From Flavobacterium nitratireducens (GTDB taxonomy: Bacteria > Bacteroidota > Bacteroidia > Flavobacteriales > Flavobacteriaceae): a stretch of DNA of 64,000 bases. The stretch lies in contig NZ_CP121111.1 of the NCBI RefSeq assembly GCF_029625335.1, positions 2,170,001 to 2,234,000 on the forward strand, given 5' to 3'. Of the stretch, positions 36,264 to 45,159 are shown in pieces. How positions within the stretch are numbered: position 1 is the stretch's first letter; the number at the start of each line of letters is the position of its first letter. A model generated the notes under the pieces. It was not told where the DNA came from. It made no database searches and worked only from the letters and a program-made list of their open reading frames with translations. A program made the translations under genes and the position numbers.

Positions 36264-37945
36264 TATTGTTTTTTCTTTGGCTTTAGTTTATTTTCTTTGG
36301 GTGGAGGGCTATAAGGAATGCTAACATCAAAAGTTTCAATGGCATCCCAATTTGGTCTAACATTTTCAATTTCTTTTGAATAATAGATGACTTCTTCGGA
36401 GTTTCTTTTCTCTATAAAATTACCAGAGTCGTATTTTTTATTTTTATTATCATCGTAAATTATTCGAAGACCATAAATAGCGGGATTCAATAAATTGAAG
36501 TCTACTTCACGGTAAGATTCAAGGTATTGCGTAGTAACTACATCGCTTTTAGAATCTATTAAATCAAGTATAATTGGATAACGTTTTACGTTTTCCAATT
36601 TAACTTTCAAGTTACCGTATTCTTCTAATTTTCTCGTGCTAACTTGATAACTTAATGTGTCATTAGTGCGTTCAAAAAAATCGGTCATTGCACCAGGGAG
36701 AATCTGAAAGGAGTATTTGTCTTCTGGTTCTTTCTTAAAATCAAAAAATAACTTTTGATTAAAAGCGTCATATTTGGTTGTGAATTTAACCGGAACGGAA
36801 TCTTTATTAATCAATTTTATTTTTGTTTCATCAAATTTTACTAATGGAGTAGTAGCTTCTAAAGCAAAAGAATCATAAAAATTAGTAGGATTAACAGAGT
36901 TAATAGTTAGGGTGTCTTTCTTTTGATTTTTAAATTTTAAAGCAAAATTTTTGTTGAAAGCATCTTTGTTTACATCAACTTTTAAAGAATCTGTTTTTAA
37001 AGGTTTGAACCAAATTTGTAATGAATCTTTTTTGGGTAATTTGGTTACAATACTTTCTATGATTTCATTTTTATTTTTTAAAACAACTTTAGGGACGTCT
37101 TTTGCTTCGTTTATAGTTCCTTCATAACCTAAGAATAATTTATTAGCTGCTTCTTGAGTAGGTTTAAAAACTTTAAGGGGGATGTCCTCTTTAAAAAGTT
37201 CGATTTCGTATAAGGTGTCATTGGGAACCGAGATATAATCTTTGATGAATCCAATTTTTTCTGTTTTTGGATCAAATTTATTGTTGTTGTTTAGGTCCTT
37301 TATAGCAATTAATCGGTATTTACCCGCTTTTAAATTTTCTAATCGGAATGTTTTTAAGCTATCAAGGGTATTGGTAATATATCTTGGTCCTGGGATTTTT
37401 CCTCCAGAATCTTTTTGGTTGTAAATGATAGAGTCGTTGTAGGTGTCGTTTACTTCGTAAAGCATTACTGAAATAAAGGATTCAGGTTCTTTCTCAAATG
37501 CATATTTTACTTTACCTCCAATAGCTAAGGAATCAATATAATTTCCTGTTGAAAACACATATTTAAATTGGTTAAGTGGATTACCTTCATTATTGTCGGT
37601 TAAGCTTTGTCCAAAGTTAAAGCTATAGGTTGTGTTAGGTTGTAAAGTATCATTAATTTTAATTGTGATTTTTTGACTTGCTGTAGTGGGCAAAATAAGT
37701 GGTTCGTTTTTCATTGGAGGTGAAATGACCAATTGTTTTTTTAAGCCTTTAAGAATAACAATTTCATCAAATTCTAATTTGATTTGTTTTGCATTAAAAT
37801 TAGTGCTGAAATTCTCTGGGAAACTCGTTCTTAAAGTTGGAGCAATGGTATCTTTTAGTCCTCCAGTAATGCTGCCTCTTTTGGCGCAACTAGCCAAGAT
37901 AATAATTAATAATAATGAGATGTATTTTAATTTGTCTTTCAACAT
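36260..37945 (-). CDS. Large Ig-like-domain lipoprotein
   Basis: A 561-residue exported lipoprotein. Residues 1-20 form a signal with lipobox ILASC (C20). The next 110 residues resemble the bacterial Ig-like domain Big_5 (APTLRTSFPENFSTNFN...YSFNFGQSLTDNNEGNP). Then come repeated beta-rich segments, including one with a CNA-B-like pattern (LENLKAGKYRLIAIKDLNNN). The C-terminus is PPKENKLKPKKKQY, rich in Lys. Such proteins are common and uncharacterised in Flavobacteriaceae. The function is unknown; an envelope scaffold role is a guess. It is a single gene. Confidence 0.82.
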   Translation of the reverse strand: MLKDKLKYISLLLIIILASCAKRGSITGGLKDTIAPTLRTSFPENFSTNFNAKQIKLEFDEIVILKGLKKQLVISPPMKNEPLILPTTASQKITIKINDTLQPNTTYSFNFGQSLTDNNEGNPLNQFKYVFSTGNYIDSLAIGGKVKYAFEKEPESFISVMLYEVNDTYNDSIIYNQKDSGGKIPGPRYITNTLDSLKTFRLENLKAGKYRLIAIKDLNNNNKFDPKTEKIGFIKDYISVPNDTLYEIELFKEDIPLKVFKPTQEAANKLFLGYEGTINEAKDVPKVVLKNKNEIIESIVTKLPKKDSLQIWFKPLKTDSLKVDVNKDAFNKNFALKFKNQKKDTLTINSVNPTNFYDSFALEATTPLVKFDETKIKLINKDSVPVKFTTKYDAFNQKLFFDFKKEPEDKYSFQILPGAMTDFFERTNDTLSYQVSTRKLEEYGNLKVKLENVKRYPIILDLIDSKSDVVTTQYLESYREVDFNLLNPAIYGLRIIYDDNKNKKYDSGNFIEKRNSEEVIYYSKEIENVRPNWDAIETFDVSIPYSPPPKENKLKPKKKQY

Positions 37946-38101
37946 GTAATTCTGAATTTAGAAGTTACAAAATAACGATTATAATTACTGGAATTAAAAC
38001 TTTTTATTGATTTATTAAGATTCTCTCAGCTGGATAATGATTATCTTTAAACTATAAACGGTATTAGATTTAGTGAAAAGCGTTTTTTAATTTTAATTTA
38101 A

Positions 38102-38500
38102 ATGAAAAAAATAGATCATATAGGAATTGCTGTTAAAGATATTGATGTTTCGAATGCTTTGTTTGAAAAACTATTTGGAGTTTCGCCATATAAGTTTGAA
38201 GAAGTAGAAAGCGAAGGAGTTTTGACTTCTTTTTTTAAAACAGATGCCAATAAAATTGAACTTTTAGCAGCAACAAATCAGGAGAGTTCGATAGCAAAAT
38301 TTTTAGAAAAAAAAGGAGAAGGTATACACCATATTGCTTTTGAGGTTACTAATATCAACGATGAGGTGCAAAGGTTAAAAGCGGAAGGTTTTGTTGTTTT
38401 AAATGAAGTTCCAAAGAAAGGGGCCGATAATAAATGGGTTGTTTTTTTGCATCCTAAAACCACTAATGGTGTTTTGATAGAATTGTGTCAAACGATATAA
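38102..38500 (+). CDS. mce: Methylmalonyl-CoA epimerase
   Basis: A 132-residue single-domain enzyme of the vicinal-oxygen-chelate family that interconverts (R)- and (S)-methylmalonyl-CoA between propionyl-CoA carboxylase and the B12 mutase. Metal-binding residues are visible in KKIDHIGIAVKD (His 6), in GIHHIAFEV (His) and in GVLIELCQ (Glu). It is the normal length. The mutase genes are not in the window. Confidence 0.93.
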   Translation: MKKIDHIGIAVKDIDVSNALFEKLFGVSPYKFEEVESEGVLTSFFKTDANKIELLAATNQESSIAKFLEKKGEGIHHIAFEVTNINDEVQRLKAEGFVVLNEVPKKGADNKWVVFLHPKTTNGVLIELCQTI

Positions 38501-38618
38501 ATCTCATAATCAATGTTTTTGATTTTTTGATTATTAATAATTAATTCTAAGGTAAAAAACTAAGCTAAAAATATTTGGAGCAACCAAAAAATAGTAGTAA
38601 TATTGCAAACTCTTAACC

Positions 38619-38692
38619 GGTCCTATAGCTCAGCTGGTTAGAGCACCTGACTCATAATCAGGTGGTCCCTGGTTCGAGCCCAGGTGGGACCA
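38619..38692 (+). tRNA. tRNA with CAU anticodon (elongator Met or Ile2)
   Basis: A complete cloverleaf of 74 bases. The acceptor stem is GGTCCTA with TGGGACC, discriminator A, and CCA is not encoded. The anticodon stem is CCTGA with TCAGG and the loop CTCATAA has anticodon CAT. TTCGAGC is the T-loop. A CAU anticodon could be elongator Met or, after lysidine change, Ile for AUA codons. I cannot decide between them. It is not the initiator, because the anticodon stem lacks the three G-C pairs. Confidence 0.95.
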
Positions 38693-38703
38693 CTTTTAAA
38701 ACC

Positions 38704-38735
38704 AAGCCTTTGCAGCAATGTAGAGGCTTTTTTGT
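38704..38735 (+). terminator. Intrinsic terminator after the tRNA
   Basis: AAGCCT and AGGCTT pair, with a T run. The loop TTTGCAGCAATGTA is identical to that of the pepP terminator at 28671-28702. Confidence 0.8.
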
Positions 38736-38875
38736 TTTGTGAAATTCCATTTTTGATAAACTTTATTGTCATTTAAGTTAAGAGTAATTTTTTTAAAAAT
38801 GTGAAATATAATTTACAAAATAGGTGAATTATCGATGAAATCCCTTTAAAATTAACTTTGTAAAGGATTTTTCTA

Positions 38876-38908
38876 TTGTAATATATTCGGTTAAATGCTA
38901 TACCTTTG
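38876..38908 (+). promoter_or_regulatory. Candidate promoter for the Pro-rich small gene
   Basis: TTG at 38876-38878, 22 bp, then TACCTTTG at 38901-38908, about 80 bases before the ATG at 38990. Confidence 0.5.
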
Positions 38909-38989
38909 TTTTTTATGTTTGGAGTTTAAGTATGAATAGACAAATAAAAATATTTTTTCTTGTAAAATCCGAACATTTTTTATGATGTT

Positions 38990-39187
38990 ATGAGGAAAAT
39001 GCTAAATAAGTGTTTATTGTTTGTTTTTTTGATTTTGGGTTTCGAGGTAGTTGCTCAAGGGGGTGGACCGCCTCCTCCTGTTCCGCCTCCTCCCGGATTA
39101 CCTGTAAATGATAATCTTTTGTTTTTATTTGTCGGTGCTCTATTGTATGGTTTGTTAAAAATTTATTTTTCGATAGTAAAAAAATAA
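38990..39187 (+). CDS. Small Pro-rich peptide with PID-CTERM-like sorting tail
   Basis: A 65-residue protein. Residues 1-22 form a signal peptide ending at VVAQ. Next is a short Gly/Pro stretch (GGGPPPPVPPPPG). The C-terminus is LPVNDNLLFLFVGALLYG followed by a hydrophobic helix and basic KK. This signal, Pro-rich spacer, short acidic motif, helix and basic tail match the small PID-CTERM proteins of flavobacteria, with PVND in place of the usual PID. That class is thought to be processed by an exosortase-type enzyme; none is seen here. It has its own candidate promoter and a terminator. Confidence 0.7.
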   Translation: MRKMLNKCLLFVFLILGFEVVAQGGGPPPPVPPPPGLPVNDNLLFLFVGALLYGLLKIYFSIVKK

Positions 39188-39218
39188 ACGCTCGATGTAA
39201 TTCGAGCGTTTATTTTTT
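39181..39218. terminator. Bidirectional terminator between the Pro-rich gene and ribE
   Basis: AAAATAAACGCTCGA and TCGAGCGTTTATTTT pair around a 6-base loop. The left arm overlaps the stop codon of the small gene. Confidence 0.85.
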
Positions 39219-39807
39219 ATAGTTTATTTGTGTAAAGGCGAGAAACATATTTTCCAATAACATCAAATTCAAGATTGATTTTTGAACCTACTTCAAAATT
39301 TTTAAAGTTAGTGTGTTCGTGAGTGTAAGGGATAATTGCTACACTAAATTCTTTTTTTTGAGAGTTTACTACTGTTAGACTCACCCCATTGACTGTGATA
39401 GATCCTTTTTCGATGGTCAAATTGTTTAGTTTGTCGTCATATTCAAATGTGTAAAGCCAACTCCCATTAGTTTCTAAAATGGATTTGCAAATTCCGGTTT
39501 GATCTACATGTCCTTGAACAATATGTCCGTCTAAACGATCGCCTAATTTCATCGCTCTTTCTAGGTTTACAAGATCACCTACTTTCCAATCTCCTAAATT
39601 GGTTTTTTTAATGGTCTCGTCAATTGCGGTAACCGTATATTGTGAGTCTTGAATTTTTACAACTGTTAAGCAGATTCCGTTATGAGCGACACTTTGGTCT
39701 ATTTTTAGTTCGTTTGTGATAGAAGAATCTATTGTAACGTGAATATTGTCTTTTTCTTTTTTTATTTCTTGGATAGTTCCAAGTGTTTCTATGATTCCTG
39801 TAAACAT
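39217..39807 (-). CDS. ribE: Riboflavin synthase alpha chain
   Basis: Makes riboflavin from two molecules of 6,7-dimethyl-8-ribityllumazine. The 196-residue protein has two lumazine-binding half domains. The first has MFTGIIETLG and AHNGICLTVV, the second GHIVQGHVDQTG and GSITVNGVSLTVV. The paired NG(I/V)(C/S)LTV motifs are the active-site strands. It is divergent from pdxA, and no FMN riboswitch is visible in the leader. Other rib genes are not in the window. Confidence 0.95.
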   Translation of the reverse strand: MFTGIIETLGTIQEIKKEKDNIHVTIDSSITNELKIDQSVAHNGICLTVVKIQDSQYTVTAIDETIKKTNLGDWKVGDLVNLERAMKLGDRLDGHIVQGHVDQTGICKSILETNGSWLYTFEYDDKLNNLTIEKGSITVNGVSLTVVNSQKKEFSVAIIPYTHEHTNFKNFEVGSKINLEFDVIGKYVSRLYTNKL

Positions 39808-39863
39808 TCTTGTTTTATTTTACTAAATTTGCACTTCAAAATTAGCAATAAAAACTTGTGGGT

Positions 39864-40906
39864 ATGATTAAAAAAGCAGAAAATATTATCGTAGGAATTT
39901 CGATTGGAGATTTAAATGGTATTGGAAGCGAGGTTATTCTTAAAACATTTGAAGATGTTCGAATGTTAGAACTATGTACGCCAGTTATTTTTGCTAATGT
40001 AAAGATTTTGTCATTTATAAAAAGAAATTTAGAACTTACGGTTGGTCTTCATGGGATTGATAAGTTAGATCAAATTGTTCCAGGGAAAATCAATGTGTTG
40101 AATGTTTGGAAAGAAGGAGTTGATTTGAATTTAGGGACAAATGATGATAAGGTAGGTGAATATGCCATAAAATCCTTTGTTGCGGCAACAAAAGCTTTAA
40201 AGGAAGATTTGGTCGATGTTTTAGTGACTGCACCAATAAATAAATATAATATTCAGTCGGAAGATTTTAAGTTTCCAGGTCATACCGATTATTTGGATCA
40301 GAAATTAGAAGGTGATGCTTTGATGTTTATGGTTCAGGATAATTTGAGAGTAGGGCTCTTAACGGATCATGTGCCAATTAATCAAGTGGCTTCTCGTTTG
40401 ACGGAAGATTTGATCATAAAAAAATTAATACAGTAAAGCAATCGTTGATTCGTGATTTTAGTATCAATCAACCTAAAATTGCAGTTTTAGGATTAAATCC
40501 ACATTGTGGGGATGGAGGTGTTATTGGGAAAGAAGATGAAGAGTTGATTCGTCCGGTTTTGAGAAAATTATTTGATGCGGGCACTATGGTTTTTGGTCCT
40601 TTTCCTGCAGATGGTTTTTTTGGAAGTGGGCATTATGAGAAATTTGATGCTGTTATTGCGACGTATCATGACCAAGGTTTGGTTCCGTTTAAGACCTTGT
40701 CTTTTGGTAAAGGGGTGAATTTTACAGCAGGTTTGAATAAGGTTAGAACGTCTCCAGATCATGGAACAGCCTATGATATTGCAGGCAAAGGAATCGCTGA
40801 TTTTAATTCTTTTAAAGAAGCGGTTTATTTGGCGATAGATGTCTATCGTTCAAGGATTCAGTATCAAGAAATGGTTGAGAATCCGTTAAAAGTAAAGGAA
40901 AAATAA
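39864..40906 (+). pseudogene. pdxA: 4-hydroxythreonine-4-phosphate dehydrogenase, split by a one-base frameshift
   Basis: PdxA oxidises 4-phosphohydroxy-threonine in the pyridoxal phosphate pathway. The first frame (from ATG 39864 to 40436) has SIGDLNGIGSEVILK and the APINKYNIQ / FPGHTDYLD segments with metal-binding His. The second frame (40445-40906) has GLNPHCGDGG, ATYHDQGLVPFK and TSPDHGTAYDIAGKG. Eight A residues instead of seven at about 40417-40423 would restore one protein of about 347 residues. The A7 run read in zero frame is also a good -1 slippery site. The gene is probably functional, with an assembly error. Confidence 0.9.
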
Positions 40907-40935
40907 ATGTAAATAAAAAAAGATTAATAAGGTTA

Positions 40936-40963
40936 TTGGATTTACAATAATTTTATATCTTTG
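40936..40963 (+). promoter_or_regulatory. Bacteroidetes-type promoter for yceD-rpmF
   Basis: TTG at 40936-40938, 17 bp, then TATCTTTG at 40956-40963, 33 bases before the ATG of the DUF177 gene. A short CCCG...CGGG hairpin lies between promoter and start. Confidence 0.7.
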
Positions 40964-40996
40964 CACTCCCGAAGTTACGGGCAAAATTTTGTTGAA

Positions 40997-41539
40997 ATGA
41001 ATAGGACAAAAGAATTTTTAATTCCTTTCGTGGGCTTAAAGCTAGGGAAACATCATTTTGAATATCAGATTGATAATGCGTTCTTTGAGATATTTGAGTA
41101 TGACGAATTTCAAAATTCGGATATTAAAGTATCTGTTGTTTTGGAGAAAAAAAGCAATATGCTTGAGTTAAGTTTCAAACACAAAGGGACTGTGAATGTA
41201 CCTTGTGATGTAACTGGGGAAGATTTTGATTTGCCAATCAAAGGTAAAATGAAGTTGATTGTCCGTTTTGGTGAGACTTTTAATGATGATAATGAAGAAT
41301 TGCTGATTTTGCCTTTTGGGGAATTTGAAATAAATATAGTGCAATATATTTATGAAATGATTGTCCTTTCGGTACCTCTAAAACGCGTTCATCCAGGTGT
41401 TAAAGACGGAAGTTTAAAAACCGAAGCCTTAGAGAAACTGAATGAATTAAAAGTAAAAGAAGTAGAGAAAAAAGAGATTAAAGAAGAGAATATAGACCCG
41501 CGTTGGGACAAATTAAAGCAACTATTAACGGATAAATAA
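40997..41539 (+). CDS. YceD-like DUF177 protein
   Basis: A 180-residue DUF177 (YceD) protein. ATG 40997 is chosen because the longer frame from 40961 would start inside the promoter. Family relatives almost always precede rpmF, as here, and act in 23S rRNA maturation. The central segment FKHKGTVNVPCDVTGEDFDLP has the conserved CxxT/CD pattern, with Cys in NVPCDVTGE. The C-terminus is charged and may be disordered (KEVEKKEIKEENIDPRWDKL). The DPRWxxL ending is typical of the family. It is co-transcribed with rpmF, 9 bases downstream. Confidence 0.9.
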   Translation: MNRTKEFLIPFVGLKLGKHHFEYQIDNAFFEIFEYDEFQNSDIKVSVVLEKKSNMLELSFKHKGTVNVPCDVTGEDFDLPIKGKMKLIVRFGETFNDDNEELLILPFGEFEINIVQYIYEMIVLSVPLKRVHPGVKDGSLKTEALEKLNELKVKEVEKKEIKEENIDPRWDKLKQLLTDK

Positions 41540-41548
41540 TATAGTAAA

Positions 41549-41746
41549 ATGGCACATCCTAAAAGAAAGACCTCTAAAACAAGAAGAGATAAGAGAAGAA
41601 CACATTACAAAGCTACAGTAGCACAAATCGCAACTTGTCCTGTTACAGGAGAGGCTCACTTATACCACAGAGCTTACTGGCATGAAGGTAAAATGTATTA
41701 CAGAGGACAAGTAGTTATTGATAAGTCTGAGGCTACTTTTGCTTAA
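41549..41746 (+). CDS. rpmF: 50S ribosomal protein L32
   Basis: A 65-residue basic ribosomal protein ([20 protein letters not shown] then [14 protein letters not shown]). It has only one Cys, so it is the zinc-free C- form. It forms a unit with the DUF177 gene and has a terminator before fabH, while keeping the usual yceD-rpmF-fabH gene order. Confidence 0.97.
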   Translation: MAHPKRKTSKTRRDKRRTHYKATVAQIATCPVTGEAHLYHRAYWHEGKMYYRGQVVIDKSEATFA

Positions 41747-41768
41747 TATATTTTAATAGAAAATACAT

Positions 41769-41797
41769 GAACTCTCACATTTTGTGAGAGTTTTTTG
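41769..41797 (+). terminator. Intrinsic terminator between rpmF and fabH
   Basis: ACTCTCACA and TGTGAGAGT pair around TTT, followed by a T run. Confidence 0.85.
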
Positions 41798-41922
41798 TTG
41801 TTTGTGATTTTCGTTAAATAAGAAGTTTTTAAAGATGAAGGGATTAGATTTTTTTGTATTTTTAACCCCTTTTAAAATGTTTTCTTCTGTGTGAAAATAG
41901 AAGGAAAAATATCCGAAGAATA

Positions 41923-42921
41923 ATGAATAAAATTACGGCCGCAATAACTGCAGTTGGAGCGTATGTTCCAGATTTTGTGCTAACCAATCAGGTCTTAGAA
42001 ACTATGGTTGACACAAACGACGAGTGGATAACTTCGCGTACAGGAATAAAAGAAAGAAGAATTTTAAAAGATGCTGATAAAGGAACTTCTTTTATGGCTA
42101 TCAAAGCGGCTCAAGACTTAATTGCCAAAGCGAATATTGATCCTTTAGAAATTGATTTAGTATTAATGGCAACAGCAACTCCTGATATGCAAGTTTCAGC
42201 AACAGGGGCTTATGTAGCAACTCAAATTGGTGCTACAAATGCTTTTGCTTATGATTTACAAGCAGCTTGTTCTAGTTTCTTATATGGAATGTCAACGGCT
42301 TCAGCTTACATTCAATCAGGAAGATATAAAAAAGTATTGCTTATTGGTGCCGATAAAATGTCGTCAATTGTAGATTATACGGATAGAACAACCTGTATTA
42401 TTTTTGGTGATGGTGCAGGAGCTGTGTTGTTCGAACCTAATTACGAAGGACTTGGATTGCAAGATGAATATTTAAGAAGTGACGGTATTGGTCGCGATTT
42501 CTTAAAAATTGATGCCGGTGGATCACTTAATCCTACCACGATTGAAACAGTTCAAGAAAAAAGACACAGTATAAGACAAGATGGGAAAACAGTATTTAAA
42601 TATGCTGTTACTAATATGGCTGATGCTAGTGAGCAAATTTTAAAAAGAAACAATCTAACAAATGAAGATGTTGCTTTTTTAGTACCCCATCAAGCTAATA
42701 AACGCATTATCGATGCTACTGCAAGTCGAATGAATTTAGAAGAGTCTAAGGTTTTGATGAATATTGAAAAGTATGGAAATACTACTTCGGCAACTTTACC
42801 TTTAGTATTAAATGATTTCGAACATTTGTTTAAAAAAGGAGATACTATTATTTTTGCTGCGTTTGGAGGAGGATTCACTTGGGGTTCTATCTATCTAAAA
42901 TGGGCATACGACAAGAAATAA
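41923..42921 (+). CDS. fabH: 3-oxoacyl-ACP synthase III
   Basis: FabH starts fatty acid chains by condensing an acyl-CoA with malonyl-ACP. The 332-residue thiolase-fold enzyme has C116 in LQAACSSFLYG, H256 in VPHQANKRI and N286 in YGNTTSAT as the catalytic triad. GADKMSSIVD and IFGDGAGAVL are the other family motifs. It is the first gene of a fabH-accB-accC group. Branched starters are common in flavobacteria, but starter choice cannot be read here. Confidence 0.95.
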   Translation: MNKITAAITAVGAYVPDFVLTNQVLETMVDTNDEWITSRTGIKERRILKDADKGTSFMAIKAAQDLIAKANIDPLEIDLVLMATATPDMQVSATGAYVATQIGATNAFAYDLQAACSSFLYGMSTASAYIQSGRYKKVLLIGADKMSSIVDYTDRTTCIIFGDGAGAVLFEPNYEGLGLQDEYLRSDGIGRDFLKIDAGGSLNPTTIETVQEKRHSIRQDGKTVFKYAVTNMADASEQILKRNNLTNEDVAFLVPHQANKRIIDATASRMNLEESKVLMNIEKYGNTTSATLPLVLNDFEHLFKKGDTIIFAAFGGGFTWGSIYLKWAYDKK

Positions 42922-42946
42922 AAATTAAACTAAAATCACAAATATT

Positions 42947-43432
42947 ATGGATTTAAAAGAAATTCAGAACCTAATCAAATTTGTATCCAACTCTGGTGTT
43001 GCTGAGGTAAAGTTAGAAATGGATGATGTTAAAATTACCATTAGAACTGTATTAGAAAGTACTACTCCTGAGCCAACTTATGTTCAACAATTGCCAGCTC
43101 AAGCACCAGTACAACAAATTATAGCTACTCCAGCAGCAGCAGCTCCAACGGCTCCAGTTGCAGCAGCTCCAGCAGCAGATGATTCATCTAAATATATTAC
43201 TATCAAGTCTCCAATGATTGGAACTTTTTATAGAAAACCATCTCCAGACAAACCTGTTTTTGTTGAAGTAGGTACTTCTATTGGAAAAGGAGATGTGCTT
43301 TGTGTTGTTGAGGCAATGAAATTATTTAACGAAATCGAATCTGAAGTTTCTGGAAAAATTGTTAAAATTTTAGTTGATGACATGTCGCCAGTAGAATTTG
43401 ATCAACCATTATTCTTAGTAGATCCATCATAA
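42947..43432 (+). CDS. accB: Biotin carboxyl carrier protein of acetyl-CoA carboxylase
   Basis: Carries carboxybiotin between AccC and the carboxyltransferase. The 161-residue protein has an N-terminal domain (about 1-35), an Ala/Pro-rich linker (about 40-80) and the biotinyl domain (about 83-161). The biotinylated lysine is K125 in CVVEAMKLFNEI. It lies 25 bases after fabH and upstream of accC. Confidence 0.96.
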   Translation: MDLKEIQNLIKFVSNSGVAEVKLEMDDVKITIRTVLESTTPEPTYVQQLPAQAPVQQIIATPAAAAPTAPVAAAPAADDSSKYITIKSPMIGTFYRKPSPDKPVFVEVGTSIGKGDVLCVVEAMKLFNEIESEVSGKIVKILVDDMSPVEFDQPLFLVDPS

Positions 43433-43510
43433 ATTTAAGATTTTAGATTACAGATTTTAGATTGCTGATTTGAATTTGATGAATATTTAGATTTAAGTTG
43501 ATAGCATTCT

Positions 43511-43545
43511 TGACTTCTGATTTCTAACTTCTAACTTCTAACTTT
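43511..43545 (+). repeat. Five degenerate 7-bp tandem units before accC
   Basis: TGACTTC, TGATTTC, TAACTTC, TAACTTC, TAACTTT follow each other in the accB-accC gap, ending 6 bases before the accC ATG. Upstream of it TTTAGATT-type units are also repeated (43437-43500). Confidence 0.5.
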
Positions 43546-43551
43546 TAAAAG

Positions 43552-44898
43552 ATGTTTAAAAAAATATTAGTTGCAAATAGAGGAGAAATTGCACTTCGTG
43601 TAATTAGAACATGCAAGGAAATGGGTATTAAAACAGTTGCTGTTTACTCTACTGCTGATGCAGAAAGTTTGCATGTAAAGTTTGCTGACGAAGCGGTTTG
43701 TATTGGACCTGCACCAAGCAACTTATCCTATTTGAAAATGTCAAATATTATTGCTGCAGCAGAAATTACTAATGCTGATGCAATCCATCCAGGATATGGC
43801 TTCCTTTCTGAAAACTCAAAGTTTTCAAAAATTTGTCAAGAACACGGAATTAAGTTCATTGGAGCTGCTCCTGAAATGATTGACAGAATGGGAGATAAAG
43901 CTTCTGCAAAATCAACTATGATTGAAGCTGGTGTACCATGTGTTCCCGGTTCAGAAGGGATTTTAGAATCTTATGAGCAAGCTAAAAAAGTAGCTAGTGA
44001 AATAGGTTATCCTGTTATGATGAAAGCTACTGCTGGTGGTGGTGGAAAAGGAATGCGTGCTATCTGGAAAGAAGAAGATCTTCATAAAGCATGGGAAAGT
44101 GCTCGTCAAGAAGCGGCAGCTGCTTTTGGAAATGACGGAATGTACATGGAGAAATTAATTGAAGAACCACGTCATATCGAAATCCAAGTTGTAGGGGATG
44201 CTTATGGAAAAGCTTGTCACCTTTCTGAAAGAGATTGTTCTGTACAAAGACGTCACCAAAAATTAACTGAAGAAACTCCTTCTCCATTTATGACTGACGA
44301 TTTACGTCAAAGAATGGGTGAGGCAGCAGTAAAAGCAGCTGAATATATTAAATATGAAGGTGCAGGAACCGTTGAGTTCTTAGTTGATAAACACCGTAAT
44401 TTCTACTTTATGGAAATGAATACTCGTATTCAAGTAGAACATCCAATTACAGAACAAGTTATTGATTACGATTTAATTCGTGAGCAAATTATGGTTGCTG
44501 CAGGAATTCCAATTTCTGGTAAAAACTATATGCCACAATTACACGCTATCGAGTGTCGTATCAATGCTGAAGATCCATACAATGATTTTAGACCCTCACC
44601 TGGAAAAATAACTACTTTGCACATGCCAGGTGGTCACGGAGTTCGTTTAGATACTCACGTATATTCAGGTTATACAATTCCGCCTAATTATGATTCGATG
44701 ATTGCTAAATTAATTACTACAGCACAAACACGTGAAGAAGCAATTAGTAAAATGAGAAGAGCATTAGATGAATTCGTAATTGAAGGTATCAAAACTACGA
44801 TTCCTTTCCATAGACAATTAATGGATGATCCACGCTATATTGCGGGAGATTATACCACAGCATTTATGGAAACGTTCAAAATGAATGATCCAGAATAA
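43552..44898 (+). CDS. accC: Biotin carboxylase subunit of acetyl-CoA carboxylase
   Basis: ATP-dependent carboxylation of biotin on AccB, in fatty acid synthesis. It has 448 residues. The N-terminal domain starts [18 protein letters not shown]-grasp motifs are [12 protein letters not shown] (about 161-172) and the metal-binding [14 protein letters not shown] catalytic RINAEDP follows. Length and motifs are normal. It ends the fabH-accB-accC group. Confidence 0.96.
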   Translation: MFKKILVANRGEIALRVIRTCKEMGIKTVAVYSTADAESLHVKFADEAVCIGPAPSNLSYLKMSNIIAAAEITNADAIHPGYGFLSENSKFSKICQEHGIKFIGAAPEMIDRMGDKASAKSTMIEAGVPCVPGSEGILESYEQAKKVASEIGYPVMMKATAGGGGKGMRAIWKEEDLHKAWESARQEAAAAFGNDGMYMEKLIEEPRHIEIQVVGDAYGKACHLSERDCSVQRRHQKLTEETPSPFMTDDLRQRMGEAAVKAAEYIKYEGAGTVEFLVDKHRNFYFMEMNTRIQVEHPITEQVIDYDLIREQIMVAAGIPISGKNYMPQLHAIECRINAEDPYNDFRPSPGKITTLHMPGGHGVRLDTHVYSGYTIPPNYDSMIAKLITTAQTREEAISKMRRALDEFVIEGIKTTIPFHRQLMDDPRYIAGDYTTAFMETFKMNDPE

Positions 44899-44916
44899 TT
44901 AAGTTTATATTTACAT

Positions 44917-44948
44917 AAAAAAACCTCACTGAAAAGTGAGGTTTTTTT
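44917..44948 (+). terminator. Intrinsic terminator after accC
   Basis: AAAAAAACCTCACT and its complement pair around GAAA, then a T run. Confidence 0.92.
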
Positions 44949-44962
44949 ATGCTTTAATTTAG

Positions 44963-45029
44963 TTAAACCATTAAGGTATTAAGAGATTTAAGAAAATGCT
45001 TAATGAGACTTAACTTCTTAATGGTTTAA
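44963..45029. repeat. 13-bp inverted repeat with nested repeat, accC-C1 peptidase gap
   Basis: TTAAACCATTAAG at 44963-44975 matches CTTAATGGTTTAA at 45017-45029. The 41-base interior has a further ATTAAG/CTTAAT pair. It has no T run and lies between two terminators. Confidence 0.5.
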
Positions 45030-45063
45030 TTTTATAACTAATGTTTTCGGTTTTTAAGAATTA

Positions 45064-45101
45064 ATAAAAAAACAGTAGTAAACCAGAGCTTACTACTGTT
45101 T
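45064..45101 (-). terminator. Intrinsic terminator after the C1 peptidase gene
   Basis: AAACAGTAGTAA and TTACTACTGTTT pair around 8 bases. On the minus strand a T run follows. Confidence 0.85.
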
Positions 45102-45159
45102 AAAAATTGTACGTTTTGTTAATCCTGTATTATTTTTTCAGGACTTGACAGGCTGTATA

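Noticed and set aside
38619-38692. tRNA as an integration site for a mobile element
   Set aside because: No integrase, no repeat of the tRNA 3' end and no phage genes within the window.
39808-39863. FMN riboswitch upstream of ribE
   Set aside because: The gap between ribE and pdxA is only about 55 bases, too short for the element.
40961-40996. Longer N-terminus of the DUF177 protein
   Set aside because: The extra codons overlap the TATCTTTG box and do not fit the family; ATG 40997 does.
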